Assembly (NCBI RefSeq): GCF_025263565.1 | Contig: NZ_CP079865.1 | Coordinates: forward strand, 5,580,001-5,644,000 | Length of the DNA stretch: 64,000 nt | From: Mycobacterium sp. SMC-8 | GTDB taxonomy: Bacteria; Actinomycetota; Actinomycetes; Mycobacteriales; Mycobacteriaceae | Direction: 5' to 3' | In this document: positions 26,982-36,024 of the stretch, piece by piece | Position numbering within the stretch: position 1 is the first letter of the stretch | Layout: each line of letters begins with the position of its first letter | The notes under the pieces: generated by a model | What the model saw: the letters and a program-made list of their open reading frames with translations, nothing else | Told to the model about the DNA's origin: nothing | Databases searched by the model: none | Translations under genes and position numbers: made by a program

Positions 26982-29321
26982 TTAGCGCGCCAGCGACTGC
27001 TCAAGCCGCTTCTCTTGTAGCGGCGCCAGTATGTGGGCAGCGGCTCGGTCACGGACAGAATCCGGCTGCCCCACCATTGCCACGGCGCTCAACGCGCGCC
27101 GCAGCGCGAGATGGATCAGGTGCTCCCAGGTGAATCCGATGCCGCCATGGATTTGTAGTGCCTCTTCGGCGGCCCGCACGGCGGTATCGATCGCCGCAGC
27201 AGCCGCCAGATCGACAGCAAGTTGCGAGGTTTCGTCGTCAAGCGGCAGGTCTGCCGCAGCCATCACCAAGCTTCGGGCGCTCTCCAACCCGACCAGCATG
27301 TCCGCGCACTTGTGCGAGATCGCCTGGAAGCTGCCGATCGGCCGACCGAACTGTTCGCGGTCGCCGGCCCACTCCACCGCCAGTTGCAGCGCTCGGGCCG
27401 TCACGCCGACCGCATCGGCGGCGACTGCTAGCGCACCGATCCTGGCAGCGGTGGCGAGACCAAGCACGAGCGTGTCCCCGGACGCCACACACGTCGAGAC
27501 GACGTCGGAGGCCGTCAGAGTCGCGACAGTGGACGTCAGGTCGAGAGGTTGCTGGGGATCCACCCGCAACCCATCGGCGCCAGGTTCGACGAGCACGAGC
27601 ATCGGTTCGCCTGTCACCGCGGCCCGCGCAAGGACCAACAGCACCTGCGCCACCGGCGCGCCCGGAACCACGGGGACTACACCAGTGAGACGTCCACCGT
27701 CCCATACCGGCAGTTCCAAACCTGAAGTGAGCCAGCCCGTATCGTCAGCAGGGACGGCGAATGCCGCCGTGTGGCCACTCACGATCCGATCGACGACTTC
27801 CTTGGCGCCTACTAGCTGCGCAAGATGCAGGGCTGTGACCGTCGGCACCAGCGGCGTGGATGCTAAGGATCGCCCCGCTTCTTCGAGTGCGACACACAAC
27901 AACTTCATTCCCGCCCCTGCGCCGCCGTCCGACTCCGCAATGGCCAGCCCGGGCAGGCCGAAGTCGACCAGGACGTCCCACACCTTGCGATCGGTCGTGT
28001 CGAAAGGCCGTGCCGGGTCCAGCACTGCCGCAATGTCGACCGTGGAATGCAGTGCGGAGGAAAGCACCTCACGCATCTCCTGCTCACCAGGATCAGCCAT
28101 CGCCAGCGGTGAGCCGGGCCGGATCGGCGCGGTCCGGGTACCTTCTGCGCGGTGCGACGGCAGCCCCAGAACAGACTCGGCAATGGTGTTCCGCTGAATC
28201 TCCGCGGTGCCGGCACCGATGGTCGTGGCCCGGCTCATCAAGTAGCCGAAAGTCCAGCGGCCACCGTCGATTGCCGATGGTGCACGGCTCCCCAGCGCCG
28301 CATGCGACCCCAGCACGCGCAACGCAAGGCGGTGTAGACGCTGCTCGAACTCGGACTTGAACAGTCGGTTCACCGACGCCACACCGCCAGGGTCTTCGCC
28401 GCGGAGTAGCGCTGCCAGCGCACGTGCACTGTTGGCCGCGATGGTGCGCACGTCGGATTCCAGCTTTGCCACCTGCTGCCGCACCAAGGGATCCGTGTCC
28501 TTCGACTGGCTCACCACAAGCCCCAGGACCTGGTCGACAGTGCGTCGATACTTGAACTCATCAGCCAGAAAGGCTGTCGCGCGCTCATGCCCGAGCGAGG
28601 TTCGCATGATGGACCAGCCCGCACCCTCGTCGCCCACCAGATTCTCGACCGGGACCCGCACGTCATCGAGGAACACCTCGGCGAAGTGAACCGCACCGCT
28701 GATGTCGCGCAGCGGCCGGACCGTGATACCTGGGCTGTCCATCTTTATCAACAGATAGCTGATACCTTCGGCGCCCCGCCCCGGACTGCCCGTCCGGACC
28801 AGAGTGAACATCCAGTCCGCGCGGTCCGCCATCGAAGTCCAGACTTTCTGCCCGTTGACCAGATAGGTGTCCCCATCGCGAATCGCGCGCGTCGACAACG
28901 ACGCCAGGTCGCTGCCGGCACCAGGCTCGGAGAACCCCTGGCACCAGAGTTCGTCGGCTCTGAGCAGTGGCTGGAGGTAGCGATCGCGCTGTTCCGGTGT
29001 GCCGTGCTTGATCAGCGTCGGCGCAAGAATGAACGACAGCGGGCACGGATGCGGCGGCGCGCCAGCCGCTGCATTCATCCGGTAGTACTCAAGCTGGTCT
29101 TCAACCGAAAGGTCCATACCACCAGCCGATTTGGGCCAACCTGGCGCTGCAAGGCCGTTGTCGACCAATAAAGCCTGCCACTCGCGCGCCAGCGCGAACC
29201 GGTCGATCTTCACGCCGTCGGACTTGGCCATGCTCATACGCTCTCGGCGGACGCCCGCGAAATCGGACAGCAGTTCTTTCAACCGAGGCTGCCAATCATG
29301 CCGGCTATCATTCACGTCCAC
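26982..29321 (-). CDS. tandem (fused) acyl-CoA dehydrogenase
   Basis: This protein of about 780 residues contains two acyl-CoA dehydrogenase units. The first (about 1-390) has GFSEPGAGSDLASLSTRA and a C-terminal GTAEIQRNTIAES; the second (about 410-780) has REQFGRPIGSFQAISHKCADM and HGGIGFTWEHLIHLALRR but a degenerate central motif. This equals a full FadE joined to a short subunit like the one at 23246. The longest frame starts at 29387, but that would cover operator site 6; GTG codons at 29321 or 29315 are more likely. It sits between the ferredoxin and FadD genes. Confidence 0.9.
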   Translation of the reverse strand: MDVNDSRHDWQPRLKELLSDFAGVRRERMSMAKSDGVKIDRFALAREWQALLVDNGLAAPGWPKSAGGMDLSVEDQLEYYRMNAAAGAPPHPCPLSFILAPTLIKHGTPEQRDRYLQPLLRADELWCQGFSEPGAGSDLASLSTRAIRDGDTYLVNGQKVWTSMADRADWMFTLVRTGSPGRGAEGISYLLIKMDSPGITVRPLRDISGAVHFAEVFLDDVRVPVENLVGDEGAGWSIMRTSLGHERATAFLADEFKYRRTVDQVLGLVVSQSKDTDPLVRQQVAKLESDVRTIAANSARALAALLRGEDPGGVASVNRLFKSEFEQRLHRLALRVLGSHAALGSRAPSAIDGGRWTFGYLMSRATTIGAGTAEIQRNTIAESVLGLPSHRAEGTRTAPIRPGSPLAMADPGEQEMREVLSSALHSTVDIAAVLDPARPFDTTDRKVWDVLVDFGLPGLAIAESDGGAGAGMKLLCVALEEAGRSLASTPLVPTVTALHLAQLVGAKEVVDRIVSGHTAAFAVPADDTGWLTSGLELPVWDGGRLTGVVPVVPGAPVAQVLLVLARAAVTGEPMLVLVEPGADGLRVDPQQPLDLTSTVATLTASDVVSTCVASGDTLVLGLATAARIGALAVAADAVGVTARALQLAVEWAGDREQFGRPIGSFQAISHKCADMLVGLESARSLVMAAADLPLDDETSQLAVDLAAAAAIDTAVRAAEEALQIHGGIGFTWEHLIHLALRRALSAVAMVGQPDSVRDRAAAHILAPLQEKRLEQSLAR

Positions 29322-29328
29322 ACCACCT

Positions 29329-29353
29329 ACATAGTTAACTTCGTTTACTTGGT
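29329..29353. promoter_or_regulatory. 25-bp shared operator, site 6
   Basis: ACATAGTTAACTTCG lies on the left with a degenerate right arm, immediately upstream of the tandem FadE gene and nearly identical to site 4 at 11939. Confidence 0.65.
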
Positions 29354-29392
29354 CAGCCAGTCTTACGGGTTTACATGGCTTTTGCAAGCACC

Positions 29393-29593
29393 TCAGTGGG
29401 GTTCGTCGATGATGAACAATGCACGCTCCGGGCAGGCGTCGACACCCTCGCGGATCGCAGCTTCATCACCGGGGACGACGTCATGGTCCTCCAGCGTCGA
29501 GTACCCGTAGTCATCAAGCGGGAACAGGTCCGGCGAAACCGCGCTGCATTGCGCATGACCGACACACTTGCCCCGTTCGAGTCCAACCCTCAT
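29393..29593 (-). CDS. small 3Fe-4S/4Fe-4S ferredoxin
   Basis: This 66-residue ferredoxin begins at the ATG at 29593 (MRVGLERGKCVGHAQC). The cysteine pattern CxxxxxC followed by a later CP (VDACPERAL) is that of the 3Fe-4S-type ferredoxins that feed electrons to actinobacterial P450s. A longer frame from 29644 only adds an unlikely leader. It is the first gene of the tandem FadE operon. Intact P450 (47379) lies 18 kb away under the same operator type, so it is a candidate redox partner. Confidence 0.9.
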   Translation of the reverse strand: MRVGLERGKCVGHAQCSAVSPDLFPLDDYGYSTLEDHDVVPGDEAAIREGVDACPERALFIIDEPH

Positions 29594-29644
29594 GCCACAC
29601 CCCTTCAGATGGTCAAGGCACCGCTTCGCTATGGCACCACACAA

Positions 29645-29669
29645 ACATCGGTAACTAGGTTAACTCTGG
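29645..29669. promoter_or_regulatory. 25-bp shared operator, site 7
   Basis: ACAT...GTAACTAGGTTAACTC lies 52 bp upstream of the ferredoxin start, in the same divergent region as site 8. Confidence 0.65.
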
Positions 29670-29763
29670 CGACCCTGATGGAACAGATCACTTCTCGGGC
29701 ACACCCTCGGGCCGGCCGCCATCGCCCTGTCGCCAACGACGGCGAACTGCTAGCTTGAGTCAA

Positions 29764-29788
29764 ACATAGATTACTAGGTACTCTATGT
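29764..29788. promoter_or_regulatory. 25-bp shared operator, site 8 (strong palindrome)
   Basis: Arms ACATAGA and TCTATGT enclose TTACTAGGTAC. It lies 27 bp before the LLM oxidoreductase ATG and is nearly the same sequence as site 2, although 25 kb apart. Confidence 0.8.
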
Positions 29789-29814
29789 TGGCAAATTAGG
29801 AAAGGTGGTAGGCG

Positions 29815-30807
29815 ATGAAGTGGGGTTTACCCTGGCCGGGCGCGTCCACAGCGACCGTTGCCGAGTCGGCGGGCGCATCAGCCTTCTGCGCAGGTGAGTT
29901 CAGCGACCAGAACGCCTACGTCACGAGTACCGAGATGGCGACGTCCGCGGCTTCGGCAATGATCGGCCCCGGTATCGCATATGCCTTTGCACGTTCGCCC
30001 TTTGTGCATGCCTCAGCCGTTCGCCATCTGCATCGCATCGCCCCCAACCGGGTATTCCTCGGCCTCGGGTCGGGAACTGCACGGATGAACCGGGACTGGT
30101 TCGGGGTGGATGCGAGCCGGCCGGCGGCGCGGATGGGCGAACTCGTGGCGGCGATCCGGGAGTTTCTGAACGCCGAGAATGGCGATTCAATCCGGTTCGA
30201 CGGCGAGTTCTACAAAATCAAGGCAGACATCATGGCCCCGGTGCACGGCCGACTCGATGTGCCCATTCTCATCGGAGCGTTCAACAAAGTCATGCTGCGC
30301 ACCGCCGGACGAACTGCCGACGGGGTCCTCGGCCACGGCATCTTCACCGATCGATGGTGGGCCGAGGTCGTTGACCCGGAACTGGCCCACGGCGCCACGA
30401 CGGCGGGACGGGACCCCGCAGCGCTGCAGCGGTGGGGATGGGTCATCACCGCGATCGATGACAACGATCCGGCGCGGGCCATTCGAGACGCGCGTCAGCA
30501 GATCGCGTTCTATCTCACCGTTCGTACCTATGACACGCTGGTCGAGCTGCACGGCTGGCAAGACGAGGTTGCGGCGATCCGAACGGCGTTCCGTTCGGGG
30601 CGGCCGGAGACGATCGCTGACCATGTCAGCGACGAGATGCTGTGGTCGATCGCCATCTGCGGCAGTTCGACTCAGGCCGCGGAAATGGCACGGGCCCGCA
30701 AGAGGCTTCCCGAAACCGCATTCCTGGCCACCCCGAGTTTCCTCGTCGGACGCCGCCGGCGTGCCACATACGACTCTTCTGCCATCGCGTTCGGCCAGAC
30801 GTTGTGA
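29815..30807 (+). CDS. LLM-class (F420-type) oxidoreductase
   Basis: This 330-residue protein of the luciferase-like monooxygenase superfamily has the barrel start MKWGLPWPG, AYAFARSPFVHASAVRHLHRI near 57, FLGLGSGTARMNRDWFG near 79 and PILIGAFNKVMLRTAGRTADGVLGH near 143, which correspond to cofactor-phosphate and active-site strands. In mycobacteria most such proteins use F420 rather than FMN, and reduce or oxidise enones and alcohols. The ATG follows AAAGGTGGTAGGCG. It is transcribed alone from the operator-containing region. Confidence 0.88.
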   Translation: MKWGLPWPGASTATVAESAGASAFCAGEFSDQNAYVTSTEMATSAASAMIGPGIAYAFARSPFVHASAVRHLHRIAPNRVFLGLGSGTARMNRDWFGVDASRPAARMGELVAAIREFLNAENGDSIRFDGEFYKIKADIMAPVHGRLDVPILIGAFNKVMLRTAGRTADGVLGHGIFTDRWWAEVVDPELAHGATTAGRDPAALQRWGWVITAIDDNDPARAIRDARQQIAFYLTVRTYDTLVELHGWQDEVAAIRTAFRSGRPETIADHVSDEMLWSIAICGSSTQAAEMARARKRLPETAFLATPSFLVGRRRRATYDSSAIAFGQTL

Positions 30808-30853
30808 GGTAAAGCCGCGAGCAATTCAGTGCTGACACCATTCGCCATGGTTT

Positions 30854-30878
30854 ACATGGTTTACTGTGTTTCAGAAGA
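30854..30878. promoter_or_regulatory. 25-bp shared operator, site 9 (degenerate)
   Basis: ACATGGTTTACTGTG with a poor right arm, just upstream of the GntR gene. A preceding CATGGTTTAC makes a short direct repeat. Confidence 0.45.
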
Positions 30879-30908
30879 TGCCAAAAACCGGAGGAGGCTC
30901 TCGACTTG

Positions 30909-31691
30909 GTGCGCCAGGCGTCGCTGCCCGCCATTCCCATCCCCGTCGCGGTACAGGGCGGTGTACGCCCGCCGAAGGCATCCGAGATCGTGGCTCGTGC
31001 GCTTCGTCGCATGATCGTCGAAGGCCAGCTCAAGGACGGCGATTATCTGCCGTACGAGTCGGACCTGATGGAGCACTTTCAGGTCAGCAGGCCCACCTTG
31101 CGGGAAGCCATCCGCGTGCTGGAGTCGGAACGCCTGGTGGAGATACGGCGCGGGTCGCGAACCGGTGCACGGGTGTGCGTTCCAGGTCCAGAAATCGTGG
31201 CCCGGCCCGCGGCGCTGGTACTCGAGCTGTCGGGCGCCACGTTGTCCGATGTGATGGCAGCGCGGGTCGGTATCGAGCCCATCGCAGCACGGTATCTCGC
31301 GGAATCGTCCACGCAGCGGACCCGCAAAGAGTTGCGTAACTTAATCAAAGCCATGCCCTCGGCAGCGGAAGACGGCCAGCTGGCGAGCGCCTCAGCACGG
31401 TTTCACCGCCGGATGGTCGAACTCTCCGGAAACGCGACCCTCGGCATGATCGCCGGCATGCTCTACGAGATCACCGAGCGGCACACACAGTCGGCGATCT
31501 TCAGTGCGCGCAACGTCTTGCCGCCAGGGGCATTCGACCGGCTGATGCGGTCCTACACCCACCTGGCCGATCTGATCGACGAACGTAACGGCGACGAAGC
31601 CGAAGCGCACTGGCGTCGACATATGCTCAAGGCCGGAGCCGACCTGCTACGCGGCATGGAAAAGACCAAGGTGCGCGATCTGATGGAGTGA
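30909..31691 (+). CDS. GntR-family (FadR/FCD type) transcriptional regulator
   Basis: This regulator of about 260 residues has an N-terminal winged helix (EIVARALRRMIVEGQLKDGDYLP, then FQVSRPTLREAIRVLESERLVEIRRGSRTGARV) and a C-terminal FCD helical ligand domain (SARFHRRMVELSGN, THLADLIDERNGDEAEAHWRRHM). FCD proteins bind acids or acyl-CoA. A TTG at 30906 or GTG at 30909 may start it; GGAGGAGG favours the GTG. It lies head-to-tail against the double-TetR gene and may co-control the local genes. Confidence 0.9.
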   Translation: MRQASLPAIPIPVAVQGGVRPPKASEIVARALRRMIVEGQLKDGDYLPYESDLMEHFQVSRPTLREAIRVLESERLVEIRRGSRTGARVCVPGPEIVARPAALVLELSGATLSDVMAARVGIEPIAARYLAESSTQRTRKELRNLIKAMPSAAEDGQLASASARFHRRMVELSGNATLGMIAGMLYEITERHTQSAIFSARNVLPPGAFDRLMRSYTHLADLIDERNGDEAEAHWRRHMLKAGADLLRGMEKTKVRDLME

Positions 31692-31709
31692 TGCGCCATC
31701 CCGCGCGGT

Positions 31710-33035
31710 TCACCCTTGCTCTACCCGCCACTCTCGGCTGAACAACGCACGTTCGAGAACCTGGACCAGCAACTCGGCGATCCCGTAATCGCTCACGTTC
31801 GGATGGCGCGATATGGCAGTTTCGCTCAAGCGACCGAGCACCGCCAGGAATACCGCCGCAGCAACCTCGTTCGACAACTCGTCGGGTAATCGGACCCGGC
31901 CCACGACGGCCATTGCGGCATCGTGGAACGGCTTCTGGCCGTATCCGGTCGGATCGTCGGGAAGCATCTGCACGGTGTCACCGTCGTGCCATGCCCTTAT
32001 CACGCCACCATAGTTGCGGTGGAATCGCGCGTACCTGCCGAGCCAGCCCAGCAACGTGTTGCGCTGGATGCCGTCCACACCGAGGACGAGAAGTTCGTCG
32101 GCGAGCCGGACCCCTTCGAGGGTGGCCCACTCGCTCAGCTCCTCCAAAAGTGCCAGCTTGGAGGCGAAATGACGGTAAACGGTCGCTCGGCCCACCCCAG
32201 CGGTCACCGCAATATCCGCCATCGACACATCGTGGAAGCCTCGTTGGGAGAAGAGCGTCGAGGCAGCCGACAGCACATCCTGCCGAATCGGCGAAACCTC
32301 GGCTGCGTTCGGGTCGATGGTCGGCACCGGACTCGACAGGGGTACGCCTGCGGGTATCTCGAACTGGTACTCGGCGACTCCGGTCGGAGTGTCCGGGAAC
32401 AACATCAGCTGCATAGCCACCGCCAGCGACCGGCTCACGGTCGGCGAGGAATCCAACTCGAACATGCCCCGCGATCGGTAGACGTTGACCATGTGCACGA
32501 TCCGCAACAAGGCGAGCGCCGTCGACTCCGGGCTCGCGCTACCGCGAACGTCGGCCGCGCCGACCGCACGCGCCACCGTGTTTAGATACCGCTTCGACAC
32601 GGCGTCCGCCGGTGATGCGGGCATGCCTTGATCGAATCCGATGGCGGGGAACTCAAGAAAGACCGCGGTGTGCCGGTCGTAGAGTTCGCTGAGCTCCTGG
32701 AGCCAGTCGGCCATCAACTCGAGCCCGGCTGCGTCCGGGCTCAGCGGGCCGAGATGTTGCGCGTGTTGCAGCAGCTCGGTATCGCACGCCTCGATCAGCG
32801 CCGACCGGATGTCGGCCTTATCCTCGAAGTACTGGTACACCACCGCGCGGGAGCCGCCCGCGGCCTTGGCGATGGCCTCGATCGACGTACCGTGAAACCC
32901 ATGCGCCACGAAGAGGTCGTTGGCTCGGCGCAAGATGCGTTGGCGGGTACCCCGGCCCTTCCGACCCACCGCATGGGCATGGTTCTCCGGAACATATCCC
33001 GGACGCCTCGTACGAACCGGTTCTGTCACACCCAC
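31710..33035 (-). CDS. double-domain TetR regulator (Mce3R-like)
   Basis: This 441-residue protein carries two complete TetR units. The first helix-turn-helix is near residues 31-77 (TSIEAIAKAAGGSRAVVYQYF), the second near 255-300 (VSMADIAVTAGVGRATVYRHF). Tandem TetR repressors of about 400 residues are rare; the known mycobacterial example is Mce3R, which controls the mce3 operon and nearby lipid genes. Its position between the FadE/FadD blocks and the mce operon makes it the best candidate for recognising the 25-bp operator found at about 13 sites. It starts at a GTG and follows the small coiled-coil gene by 15 bp. Confidence 0.92.
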   Translation of the reverse strand: MGVTEPVRTRRPGYVPENHAHAVGRKGRGTRQRILRRANDLFVAHGFHGTSIEAIAKAAGGSRAVVYQYFEDKADIRSALIEACDTELLQHAQHLGPLSPDAAGLELMADWLQELSELYDRHTAVFLEFPAIGFDQGMPASPADAVSKRYLNTVARAVGAADVRGSASPESTALALLRIVHMVNVYRSRGMFELDSSPTVSRSLAVAMQLMLFPDTPTGVAEYQFEIPAGVPLSSPVPTIDPNAAEVSPIRQDVLSAASTLFSQRGFHDVSMADIAVTAGVGRATVYRHFASKLALLEELSEWATLEGVRLADELLVLGVDGIQRNTLLGWLGRYARFHRNYGGVIRAWHDGDTVQMLPDDPTGYGQKPFHDAAMAVVGRVRLPDELSNEVAAAVFLAVLGRLSETAISRHPNVSDYGIAELLVQVLERALFSREWRVEQG

Positions 33036-33050
33036 CTGCCTATGCAGGCC

Positions 33051-33374
33051 TCACGAGTTCGGCCCATCGGCCGACCCTAACCCACCACCGCCGGGGATGT
33101 TCCGGCGCGCTTTTCCGGGGTAGCCGAAGAACTTCTCGAAATTGGCATCGTTGATCCCACCGGCCTGATTACGCAGGGCCGCGCGCGACAGCGCGGCAAG
33201 GCGCTCCCGAGCTGCCGCCAATTCATCGCCGCCGGCGGCCTCGAGTTCTGTGACCCTAGCCTGGGCTGTGGCGATCTCGCCACGCAAACGCTCACCCGCT
33301 TCGGTGAACGTCAGCAGATCGTGATCGTCCTCGTCCAGGCGCTCGCGCTCATTGATTGCTCCGGTCTCCGACAT
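33051..33374 (-). CDS. small coiled-coil protein of unknown function
   Basis: This 107-residue protein is mostly charged helix (ERLRGEIATAQARVTELEAAGGDELAAARERLAALSRAA) with a C-terminal FEKFFGYPGKARRNIPGGGG tail. The tail motif recurs in short actinobacterial proteins encoded near amidohydrolases and acyl-CoA genes, whose role is unknown. It is the first gene of a pair with the double-TetR regulator and diverges from the amidohydrolase gene. Confidence 0.75.
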   Translation of the reverse strand: MSETGAINERERLDEDDHDLLTFTEAGERLRGEIATAQARVTELEAAGGDELAAARERLAALSRAALRNQAGGINDANFEKFFGYPGKARRNIPGGGGLGSADGPNS

Positions 33375-33476
33375 TTCATTCCTCCCAACGCTGGACTGCT
33401 CTCGACGCCAGCCTATATTGTGTGAGACACGGTCGTCAGAAAACGAGATTGAACCGTCAGAATTAGGAGTCGAGCG

Positions 33477-34679
33477 ATGCCGCTACAAGACCATCACCAG
33501 ATCGTTTCGGTGGACGACCACCTCGTCGAACATCCGCGGGTGTGGCAGGACCGCCTGCCCGAAAAATTCAAGGAAGCCGGCCCCCGCATTATCGAGCAAG
33601 ACGGCAAACATCTGTGGACATACGAGGGTCAGGTCTATCCCACCATCGGCCTGAACGCCGTAGCCGGTAAACCCCGCGAAGAGTGGGGCATGGACCCCGT
33701 GCGCTACGAGGACATGATCCCGGGGTGCTACGACCCCAAGGCCCGGGTTGCCGATATGGATCTGGACGGCGTGCAGGCTGCATTGTGCTTCCCGTCCTTC
33801 CCGGGCTTCGGAGGCGGAATGTTCATCCGCGCCAACGATAAAGAACTCGCACTGCATTGCGTGAAAGCCTGGAACGACTTCTACATCGACGAATGGTGCG
33901 CCACCGCGCCAGATCGGTACGTCCCACTGGCAATCCTTCCGGTTTGGGACATCGAGGCGTCGGTAGCCGAGGCGGAGCGAGTAGCAGCAAAGGGGGCCCG
34001 CACCATCAGTTTCCCCGACAGCCCGGTACCTCTTGGCCTGCCGTCATTCCATTCCGATCACTGGGACGGGCTGTGGCGGGTGTGCTCCGAAGCCAAAATG
34101 CCGGTGTCGCTGCACTTCGGATCCGGCGGTTACGTACCCGGGTTCTCGTTCTCTTCGCAACCGGCCGCGGTGAGTTCCGGTGAGCTGTCCTTGCCGGATG
34201 CCCCTTTCGCAGTGGCGATCACGCTATTCTCCAGCAACCTCATGTGGACGACCGTGGATCTACTGTTCTCCGGTAAGTTGCAGCAGTTCCCCGATCTGCA
34301 GTTCTCACTCGCCGAAGGTGGAATCGGTTGGGTGCCTTATATCCTCGAACGGTCAGACTTCGTATGGGAGCGCCACCGCTACTACCAGCCCATCGACTTC
34401 GACAGTCGACCCTCCGACCTATTCCGCCAGCACTTCTGGGGCTGCTTCATCGATGACGAGCACGGCTTGAAGAACCGGCATACCGTCGGTGTCGACCGCA
34501 TCACGCTGGAGATCGACTTCCCACACTCGGATTCCAACTGGCCCAATTCGCGCAAGCGGGCCGCTGAAGTGCTTGCCGATGTTCCAGACGACGAATGTTC
34601 ACTGATCGTGGAGGAGAACGCTCGGCGCATGCTGAACTTCCCGCGGATGGACTCCACCGCCACAGCCGCCGCCAGCTGA
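33477..34679 (+). CDS. amidohydrolase-2 family metalloenzyme
   Basis: This 400-residue TIM-barrel protein of the ACMSD-like amidohydrolase family starts with the metal motif reduced to SVDDHLVEHP near residue 11. Further ligands are plausible in MPVSLHFGSGG near 208 (His) and LEIDFPHSDSNWP near 341 (His/Asp). Family members decarboxylate or hydrolyse ring-cleavage products. The ATG follows TAGGAGTCGAGCG. A strong terminator follows 15 bp after the stop. No copy of the shared operator was seen upstream. Confidence 0.88.
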   Translation: MPLQDHHQIVSVDDHLVEHPRVWQDRLPEKFKEAGPRIIEQDGKHLWTYEGQVYPTIGLNAVAGKPREEWGMDPVRYEDMIPGCYDPKARVADMDLDGVQAALCFPSFPGFGGGMFIRANDKELALHCVKAWNDFYIDEWCATAPDRYVPLAILPVWDIEASVAEAERVAAKGARTISFPDSPVPLGLPSFHSDHWDGLWRVCSEAKMPVSLHFGSGGYVPGFSFSSQPAAVSSGELSLPDAPFAVAITLFSSNLMWTTVDLLFSGKLQQFPDLQFSLAEGGIGWVPYILERSDFVWERHRYYQPIDFDSRPSDLFRQHFWGCFIDDEHGLKNRHTVGVDRITLEIDFPHSDSNWPNSRKRAAEVLADVPDDECSLIVEENARRMLNFPRMDSTATAAAS

Positions 34680-34694
34680 CCCAAGAAAGCACCG

Positions 34695-34724
34695 TGGGCG
34701 CCCCTCCGCTCGGAGGGGCGCCCA
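34695..34724. terminator. bidirectional hairpin terminator
   Basis: A near-uninterrupted stem TGGGCGCCCCTCCG with its complement and a two-base loop, followed by TTT, between the amidohydrolase and the convergent FadE gene. Confidence 0.9.
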
Positions 34725-34746
34725 TTTGCCGCTCAGGGGACTTCCA

Positions 34747-35937
34747 TCAGCCCCGGGGTAGCGCCAATCCGCGCTCGGCGATCATCGTCCGCATGATCTC
34801 CGAAGTGCCGCCGGCGATGGTGAAAGCCCGCGAGTACAGCCATTCGTCCTGCCAACGACCAGCCGCCAACACATCCTGGTCGCCATCGACCAATACACCG
34901 AGCTCACCGGACATATCAACTGCCAGAGAAGCGATTTCGACGTTGATCTCGCTGAACATCAGCTTCGCCATGGCTGCGTCGTGCGGCCGTTCGGCACCGC
35001 CGAGCCAACGATCGACATTGGCCCGGGTCAGCGCGGCCAGCGCGCCGACATCGGCGGCAAGCTTGCCGATACGGTCACGAACCCATCCCGACTCCAGCGC
35101 AGGCCGACCATCGACGTCGACCTCGCGTGCCAGGTCCACCAGCGCTTGCACCCCAGCCTGGAGCTTTACCACGACAGCACTCACACTGGTCCGCTCATGA
35201 GCCAGGCTGGCGTTGGCGATCTTCCATCCTTCACCCGGTGAACCGAGGACCGCATCGGCGGACACCACCACGTCATCGAGATACACCTCGTTGAAGTCCG
35301 ATGTTCCGGTGATCTCACGCAGCGGCCGGATATCGATACCCGGTAGTGACATGTCCAGAAGAAATGCGGTGATGCCCTTGTGCTTGGGCGCGTCGCCATC
35401 GGTGCGGGCCAGAAGGTAGCCGTACCGCGCCCAGTGACCGTCGGTCGTCCAGACCTTCTGTCCACTGATCACATACCGATCACCGTCACGAACAGCCTTG
35501 GTACGCAACGAGGCCAGGTCGCTACCGGCCTCCGGTTCGCTGAACAGTTGGCACCAGATGTCCTCCCCCGAACTGATGCCGGGCAGAAACTTGTTCTGCT
35601 GTTCGACGGTACCGTGTGCGATCAGCGCCTGCGCGACCAGTGATCCGCCGCCCTGCACGCCGGGCACCTGTGCCCGGGCCAGTTCTTCGCCGACCACGAT
35701 CGCGTGCAACGGACCGCGGTCGGTACGTCCGCCCCACTCTTGAGGCCAGTCGATCCCGGCATATCCGGCGCTGTAGAGTTTCTGCGTCCAAGCGCGCAGT
35801 TCATGCAGTTCGGATTCATTCTCGGCGCTTCGCACGCCGGCCCGAGGCGGTATCGACGGAGCGTTGTCGTCGATGAACTTCCGGAGCTCGGCTCGAAAGC
35901 TGTCCAGGTCCGAATCGGCGAGTTTCATTTCATTCAC
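34747..35937 (-). CDS. acyl-CoA dehydrogenase (FadE-type)
   Basis: This 396-residue dehydrogenase has FSEPEAGSDLASLRTKA near residue 137 (FAD motif), GQKVWTTDGHWA near 163, and the C-terminal AGGTSEIMRTMIAERGLALPR. It is a full-length FadE of the subgroup often found with short partner subunits. It starts at 35937 with operator site 10 about 44 bp upstream. It lies directly downstream of mceF but is separated by its own promoter region. Confidence 0.93.
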   Translation of the reverse strand: MNEMKLADSDLDSFRAELRKFIDDNAPSIPPRAGVRSAENESELHELRAWTQKLYSAGYAGIDWPQEWGGRTDRGPLHAIVVGEELARAQVPGVQGGGSLVAQALIAHGTVEQQNKFLPGISSGEDIWCQLFSEPEAGSDLASLRTKAVRDGDRYVISGQKVWTTDGHWARYGYLLARTDGDAPKHKGITAFLLDMSLPGIDIRPLREITGTSDFNEVYLDDVVVSADAVLGSPGEGWKIANASLAHERTSVSAVVVKLQAGVQALVDLAREVDVDGRPALESGWVRDRIGKLAADVGALAALTRANVDRWLGGAERPHDAAMAKLMFSEINVEIASLAVDMSGELGVLVDGDQDVLAAGRWQDEWLYSRAFTIAGGTSEIMRTMIAERGLALPRG

Positions 35938-35980
35938 TCCGGATCTGCAACGCGTATCGCGTTGCTTCGTCTACTGATTA

Positions 35981-36005
35981 ACTTAGCTTACTAGGTAAGT
36001 GTTGT
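35981..36005. promoter_or_regulatory. 25-bp shared operator, site 10
   Basis: The core CTTACTAGGTAAG is a perfect 13-bp palindrome. It is located between the mceF stop and the FadE start. Confidence 0.65.
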
Positions 36006-36024
36006 TATCCAACTTGCACGTGGC

